Source of the DNA: Leptolinea sp964420995
GTDB lineage: Bacteria > Chloroflexota > Anaerolineae > Anaerolineales > Anaerolineaceae
Direction: 5' to 3'
Assembly (NCBI GenBank): GCA_964420995.1
Contig: CAYQUX010000020.1
Coordinates: 22,750 to 86,749, forward strand
Length of the DNA stretch: 64,000 bases
Shown here: positions 60,398 to 64,000 of the stretch, one piece after another
Layout of the letters: every line of letters starts with the position of its first letter
Position numbering within the stretch: the stretch's first letter is position 1
Notes under the pieces: model-generated
What the model was told of the DNA's origin: nothing
What the model saw: only the letters and a program-made list of their open reading frames with translations
The model's database searches: none
Program-made: the position numbers and the translations under genes

Positions 60398-61680
60398 GGA
60401 ATACATCCTTTTATCAGGAGACGGATCGTAGTTCCATTTTCAGGATTGCTTTTGATTGTCAGATCACCTCCCACTATTTCCGATCGCTCTTTCATTCCAA
60501 TAAACCCGAAATGACCACCTGTAGTGAGTTTCTTTTATGGGTGAAATCCAATACCATCATCCTTAACGAACAATTCAAGGTCACCTTTCATGACCTCTAA
60601 TTTCACATGAAGGTTTTTCGTATTAGCATGATGAACAACATTTTCCACTGCTTCCTGGTAATACGATAAACACACTGTTCAACATCTGGCGACAAAAATC
60701 AAGTTTACTTCAGGTAAATCAAGTTGTAATTTAAGACCAGCGCGTTGAGCTGCGGTTTTTGCATATTGCCTGAGAGCGTCCACTAAACCGAGATCATCTA
60801 TAGGGTTAGCCCGCAACGATTTTATTGCCCGCTGTGTTTCCTGCAAACCTGAACGTGTTGCTTCTAGTGATTGGTCGATTAATCCTTTCGTCATCATTTG
60901 GTCTACATCAAGATAAGCTTTTGCAGTTTCCAATTGTTACGCGAGGCAACTGAGGGTATGAACGACTGTATCGTGAAGCTCGCGAGACATGCGGTTTCGT
61001 TCACGGCTAATGGTCAAATTTTCCAATGTGCTGGCATAATGGCTGATGCGTTCATTTGCTACTTTCAATGATTCCCGTTGGTTTCGCAGTCGTGCTATCA
61101 ATTGATTGACAAAACGCCGACCACCAGGAAAGACACGGTTCGGATCAGCACGGTGTAAAGGAAAACGATTATTCTGGGATCCGTTAACTGGTATGAGGAG
61201 CTTGAAAAAAGGATCTCCAAAATTCCGATAGCAAAAAACATAAATCATCAAGATCCAAATGTTGTAATGCCAGGCTGCCAAAACCAGTGAAATTAACAGA
61301 ACTGGAACCTGCCTGTGCACCATCCCTTCTACGTTGGATAGAGGCGCCTGCGGCATTTTGAGATCAACAACAGCAAAGGCACTAATGAGATGATCAGGAC
61401 CATCACTGCCACGATGACGCCTGTTTCTTTATTAATCAAATTAATAAAGGAAATGACCAGGAACACAATGGCAGGAATGAATTTCACGAGGTAGTAAGTA
61501 AATACCGATGGACCTAGCTTGCCATTTTAAATCACCAGGTCGAGTAAAAATTTGCAGTACAAGATAAACTAACCACATCCAGTCTGCAGTTGAAAGACTC
61601 TTTTTGAATCCAACTGCTCTTGTTTCAGGAATAAATACTATCACACCACCAAAATAATCCTCCATTGCTATTGTCATCAA
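60394..61680 (-). pseudogene. NarL-type sensor histidine kinase remnant with several stops and frameshifts
   Basis: Kinase pieces lie in order on the minus strand. They are membrane segments (61680-61360), HisKA_3 with SRERNRMSRELHDTVVHTLS (ending at 60937 with a TAA), a helical part resuming QLETAKAYLDVDQMM in the same frame, and PDVEQCVYRI in a shifted frame near 60690. The ATPase part follows (QEAVENVVHHAN, VKDDGIGF, GGHFGFIGMKERS) with another in-frame TAA. Its end overlaps the start of the regulator. No single product can be made. Confidence 0.85.
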
Positions 61681-61818
61681 TCCAGGTAATCACCCATGAC
61701 TCGTGTCATGGGTCCATTGAGATAATTCAACTTAAATAATCCATATTGATGACACTATGCACTCCTCTGAAAGGTGGAAAATTCTTAAACTCAAGTTCAA
61801 GAAAAAGGAAGGCTGGAA

Positions 61819-63348
61819 ATGATAAAGAGTTTGATGATTTTTATTTTGACTATAGTACATACAACAACGGGTTGTTCGCCAAAAAATGAGACCAATCAGA
61901 GGTCTACAACGACACCTGCAGCAATTAACACACAGGAAATCGTTCCTGATCATGCAACAGAACAAACCCTTGTTACGCAAACAGATCTTCCGGCTAAGTT
62001 GACCTATCCCATTATTGATACCTCGCAAAATGAGTGTTTTGACAACGAGAAACTAATTGCCTGTGCTGACCTGAATTCATCATTTTTCGGTCAGGATGCC
62101 CAATACGCCGGGAATATCGCCGCTTTTCAGGATAACGACGACGGTACTGTGACTGACCTGACCACAGGTCTGATGTGGCAGCAAGATCCCGGTGAAAAAA
62201 TGACCTACGATCAGGCTGAAAGCAGAATTTCGACTTTCAACCTTGCTGGATATTCCGACTGGCGGTTGCCAACCATTAAAGAACTTTATTCGTTGATCCT
62301 ATTTGATGGAACAGACGTGAGCGCCTGTGAAGGCACGTGCAGTGTCAAACCATTCATAGATACTCGATATTTTGATTTTTCTTACGGAGATGCTTCTCTG
62401 GGTGAACGAATTATTGACTCTCAATTTGCCTCAAGCACAAAATATGTGAGTACCACCATGAATGGCAATGAGACTCTGTTTGGCGTAAATTTCGCTGACG
62501 GACGCATCAAAGGTTATCCCACAAGTAAATCGTTCTATTTTTTGCATGTCCGTGGAAATGAAAATTATGGCAAAAACAAACTGGTTGAAAACGGCAATGG
62601 AACCATTAGCGATAACTCCACGGGACTGACCTGGATGCAAACCGACAGCAGCGCTGCTATGGATTGGCAATCTGCCCTGACGTATTGCGAAAACCTGGAA
62701 GAAGCAGGGTCGACCGATTGGCGGCTTCCCAATATTAAAGAATTGCAAAGCATCGTGGATTACTCACGATCCCCCGCTACGGGCAACTTTGCCTCAATTG
62801 ATCCGTGGTTCCTGGCAAGCTCCATCCTGAATGAAGCTGGGCAAAGCGACTATCCATTTTATTGGAGCAGTACAACTCATGTTGACTCGTCTGGCCATGG
62901 ATCTTTCGCTGCCTATATCTCTTTTGGTCGTGCGCTTGGATATATGAACAATGCCTGGACGGATGTTCATGGCGCTGGAGCTCAACGCAGTGATCCTAAA
63001 AGCGGAGATGCTTCAGAATTTTCGAGCGGTCACGGTCCGCAAGGAGATGCGGTTCGCATTCAAAATTATGCTCGTTGTGTTCGCGGCGGAGCAGCGACCT
63101 TCACTCCTGAAGGATTCTCAGGCGAAGTCAGACCGCTCATGGCTATCGAACCCTCTGGGATTGAACAAAACCAGGCAAGCTCAAACGGTCAACAAAATCC
63201 ATTCCCCAACTCCCCTCCCATGCCAGCAATCGAAGCTTGTTCAAAGAGTTCAAAGAATAGGGCTTGCGAGTTTACAACACCCAATGGCATGATCTTCGGA
63301 ACTTGTCAATTAATCCAACAGACATTAGCCTGTGTACCAATGCCTTGA
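61819..63348 (+). CDS. Lipoprotein with two DUF1566 (Lcl C-terminal) domains
   Basis: The 509-residue protein has a signal peptide with T-T-G-C-S as lipobox and a Thr-rich linker. Two DUF1566 domains follow, each with the sequence DGTVTDLTTGLMWQ or NGTISDNSTGLTWMQ, WRLPTIKELYSL or WRLPNIKELQSI, and a concluding RCVRGG. The Lcl family has been connected to adhesion. The C-terminal 80 residues are Pro/Gln/Asn-rich with four cysteines. It stands alone between the broken two-component system and a lactonase remnant. Confidence 0.85.
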   Translation: MIKSLMIFILTIVHTTTGCSPKNETNQRSTTTPAAINTQEIVPDHATEQTLVTQTDLPAKLTYPIIDTSQNECFDNEKLIACADLNSSFFGQDAQYAGNIAAFQDNDDGTVTDLTTGLMWQQDPGEKMTYDQAESRISTFNLAGYSDWRLPTIKELYSLILFDGTDVSACEGTCSVKPFIDTRYFDFSYGDASLGERIIDSQFASSTKYVSTTMNGNETLFGVNFADGRIKGYPTSKSFYFLHVRGNENYGKNKLVENGNGTISDNSTGLTWMQTDSSAAMDWQSALTYCENLEEAGSTDWRLPNIKELQSIVDYSRSPATGNFASIDPWFLASSILNEAGQSDYPFYWSSTTHVDSSGHGSFAAYISFGRALGYMNNAWTDVHGAGAQRSDPKSGDASEFSSGHGPQGDAVRIQNYARCVRGGAATFTPEGFSGEVRPLMAIEPSGIEQNQASSNGQQNPFPNSPPMPAIEACSKSSKNRACEFTTPNGMIFGTCQLIQQTLACVPMP

Positions 63349-63403
63349 CCCACATGGTAGCGTATTACTCCATTTTGTTTCTAGAAGAGTAGGAAACAAG
63401 ATC

Positions 63404-63772
63404 ATGAAAGATCCAAGAATACTTTTTTCGTTTGAAATGCCAATCATTATTGCATTGCTCTCCGCCTGTAATGCTAATGCAGTTGTTATGAAAATTGAAG
63501 TTCCGATCACAGCTTCATCAACTCCAGTGACGATAACAGAAGCTGCAACCGTGGCAACCCCGGTTTCGAGCAGCCAACCTGTGGAAACAACCTCCCAACC
63601 AAACCAAACCCTAACTTCCTGGTTTGATTTTTGACAAAACCTGAATGTATTGCCTATCTCAGGCAATTATCAGTTTGCAGAAGGTCCCATTGAAACACTA
63701 GATGGCAGCGTCTATTTTTCCAATATCAACGCCGGCAAAATCTATAATCGGTTGGATGCAATTACTTTATAA
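63404..63772 (+). pseudogene. Remnant of a lipoprotein SMP-30-like lactonase
   Basis: The frame begins with a lipoprotein signal (IALLSACNANAV) and a Thr/Ser/Pro linker, then meets TGA at 63632-63634. The same frame continues with NYQFAEGPIETLDGSVYFSNIN, the start of an SMP-30/gluconolactonase propeller, and ends at TAA 63770-63772 after a few residues. The propeller is therefore cut to less than 50 residues. It is broken both by an internal stop and by truncation. Confidence 0.75.
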
Positions 63773-63873
63773 ACCACATGATATTTTGTCGTAGTTGTAA
63801 TTTTTTGTATGCCTGAACCACACTATTTTCTGATGATAAATTGGATTATGCCTTGGGGCATTTTAGTTCGGGA

Positions 63874-64000
63874 GCGGGGAGTGGACACCTGTACCCTAAT
63901 GGGTATTCAAACACTGGGTGAATCGAAAACGCCAGTCCTTGCGGACTGACGTTAAAGTGGATAGTGCCTTTCGGCATTTCCGTTAGTAGCGGGGAGTGGA
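63874..64000 (-). repeat. Copy E of the tRNA-like RNA repeat, running out of the window
   Basis: Two occurrences of GCGGGGAGTGGA (63874-63885 and 63989-64000) flank a hairpin CAGTCC-TTGC-GGACTG (63933-63948), which corresponds to CAGCCC-TTGC-GGGCTG at 42727 and 44293. The paired change (C/G to T/A) keeps the stem. At the right edge the window ends inside the T-arm, so a full RNA copy with its promoter probably continues beyond 64000. The left occurrence goes into TACCCTAATGGGTA instead of a T-loop. Confidence 0.65.

Noticed and set aside
60394..61680. Programmed frameshifting in the kinase gene
   Set aside because: Several TAA stops exist in addition to shifts, so one recoding event could not restore a product.
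63404..63772. In-frame TGA as selenocysteine or reassigned codon
   Set aside because: The downstream propeller is truncated after about 45 residues and nearby pseudogenes carry TAA and TAG, so decay explains it. TGA is used as a normal stop by hynL and others.

Overview
The window looks like a chromosomal segment of an anaerobic or facultative bacterium, most likely a member of the Chloroflexota (Anaerolineae-like). This placement is inferred from the mix of gene families, the Thr/Pro-rich linkers after lipoprotein signal peptides, and the formate/tetrahydrofolate and [NiFe] hydrogenase genes. No rRNA gene or complete canonical tRNA gene is present to confirm it.

Region 1 (1-7.1 kb) holds a lipoate-protein ligase cut by the window edge, a DUF998 membrane protein, a TetR/ApbE/FMN-binding flavinylation operon with a perfect palindromic operator, a lipoprotein, a glycerate kinase and a TatA gene.

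Region 2 (7.2-16.6 kb) is a sulfur-transfer and hydrogenase cluster. It contains a PocR-type regulator, TusA, two DsrE-family proteins and a GcvH/LbpA-like lipoyl protein. These are followed by hynS-isp1-isp2-(SpoIIAA-like ORF)-hynL-hynD, which is the gene order of an Isp-type (group 1e) [NiFe] hydrogenase, and by a second lipoate-protein ligase and a strong terminator. It may move electrons between H2 and sulfur, with a lipoyl/TusA/DsrE relay handling the sulfane sulfur.

Region 3 (16.8-39.8 kb) is one long co-directional cluster behind a divergent SorC regulator. It encodes a complete bacterial microcompartment shell (two BMC-H, one BMC-T, one BMC-P) and a small protein with a putative encapsulation helix. 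Its enzymes are a 3-keto-L-gulonate-6-P decarboxylase fused to an unknown Cys-rich domain, a PanB-like enzyme with altered active-site positions, an SDR, L-xylulose-5-P and L-ribulose-5-P epimerase-type enzymes, a lactonase, a HAD phosphatase, a class II aldolase, an FGGY kinase and 6-phospho-3-hexuloisomerase. It also encodes a sugar ABC importer whose binding protein is internally duplicated, and formate-THF ligase, a formate/nitrite channel and FolD. No aldehyde dehydrogenase, alcohol dehydrogenase, phosphotransacylase or glycyl-radical enzyme, which are the usual microcompartment cores, is present. This is the strongest candidate for an undescribed system: a shell-enclosed sugar-acid or sugar-phosphate pathway linked to one-carbon metabolism.

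Region 4 (39.8-64 kb) is accessory. Modules (fasciclin protein and GH5 glycosidase; metal ABC transporter with Crp-like regulator; TetR/DJ-1/metallo-beta-lactamase/hydrolase and thiol-redox genes; a decayed two-component system and DUF1566 protein) are separated by co-oriented copies of a repeat. At least three copies of that repeat have a sigma70-type promoter, a conserved structured RNA with a tRNA T-arm/acceptor-like 3' end and a terminator. Several genes here are broken (msrP, a NarL-type regulator, its kinase, a lactonase), as expected for a region of high turnover.
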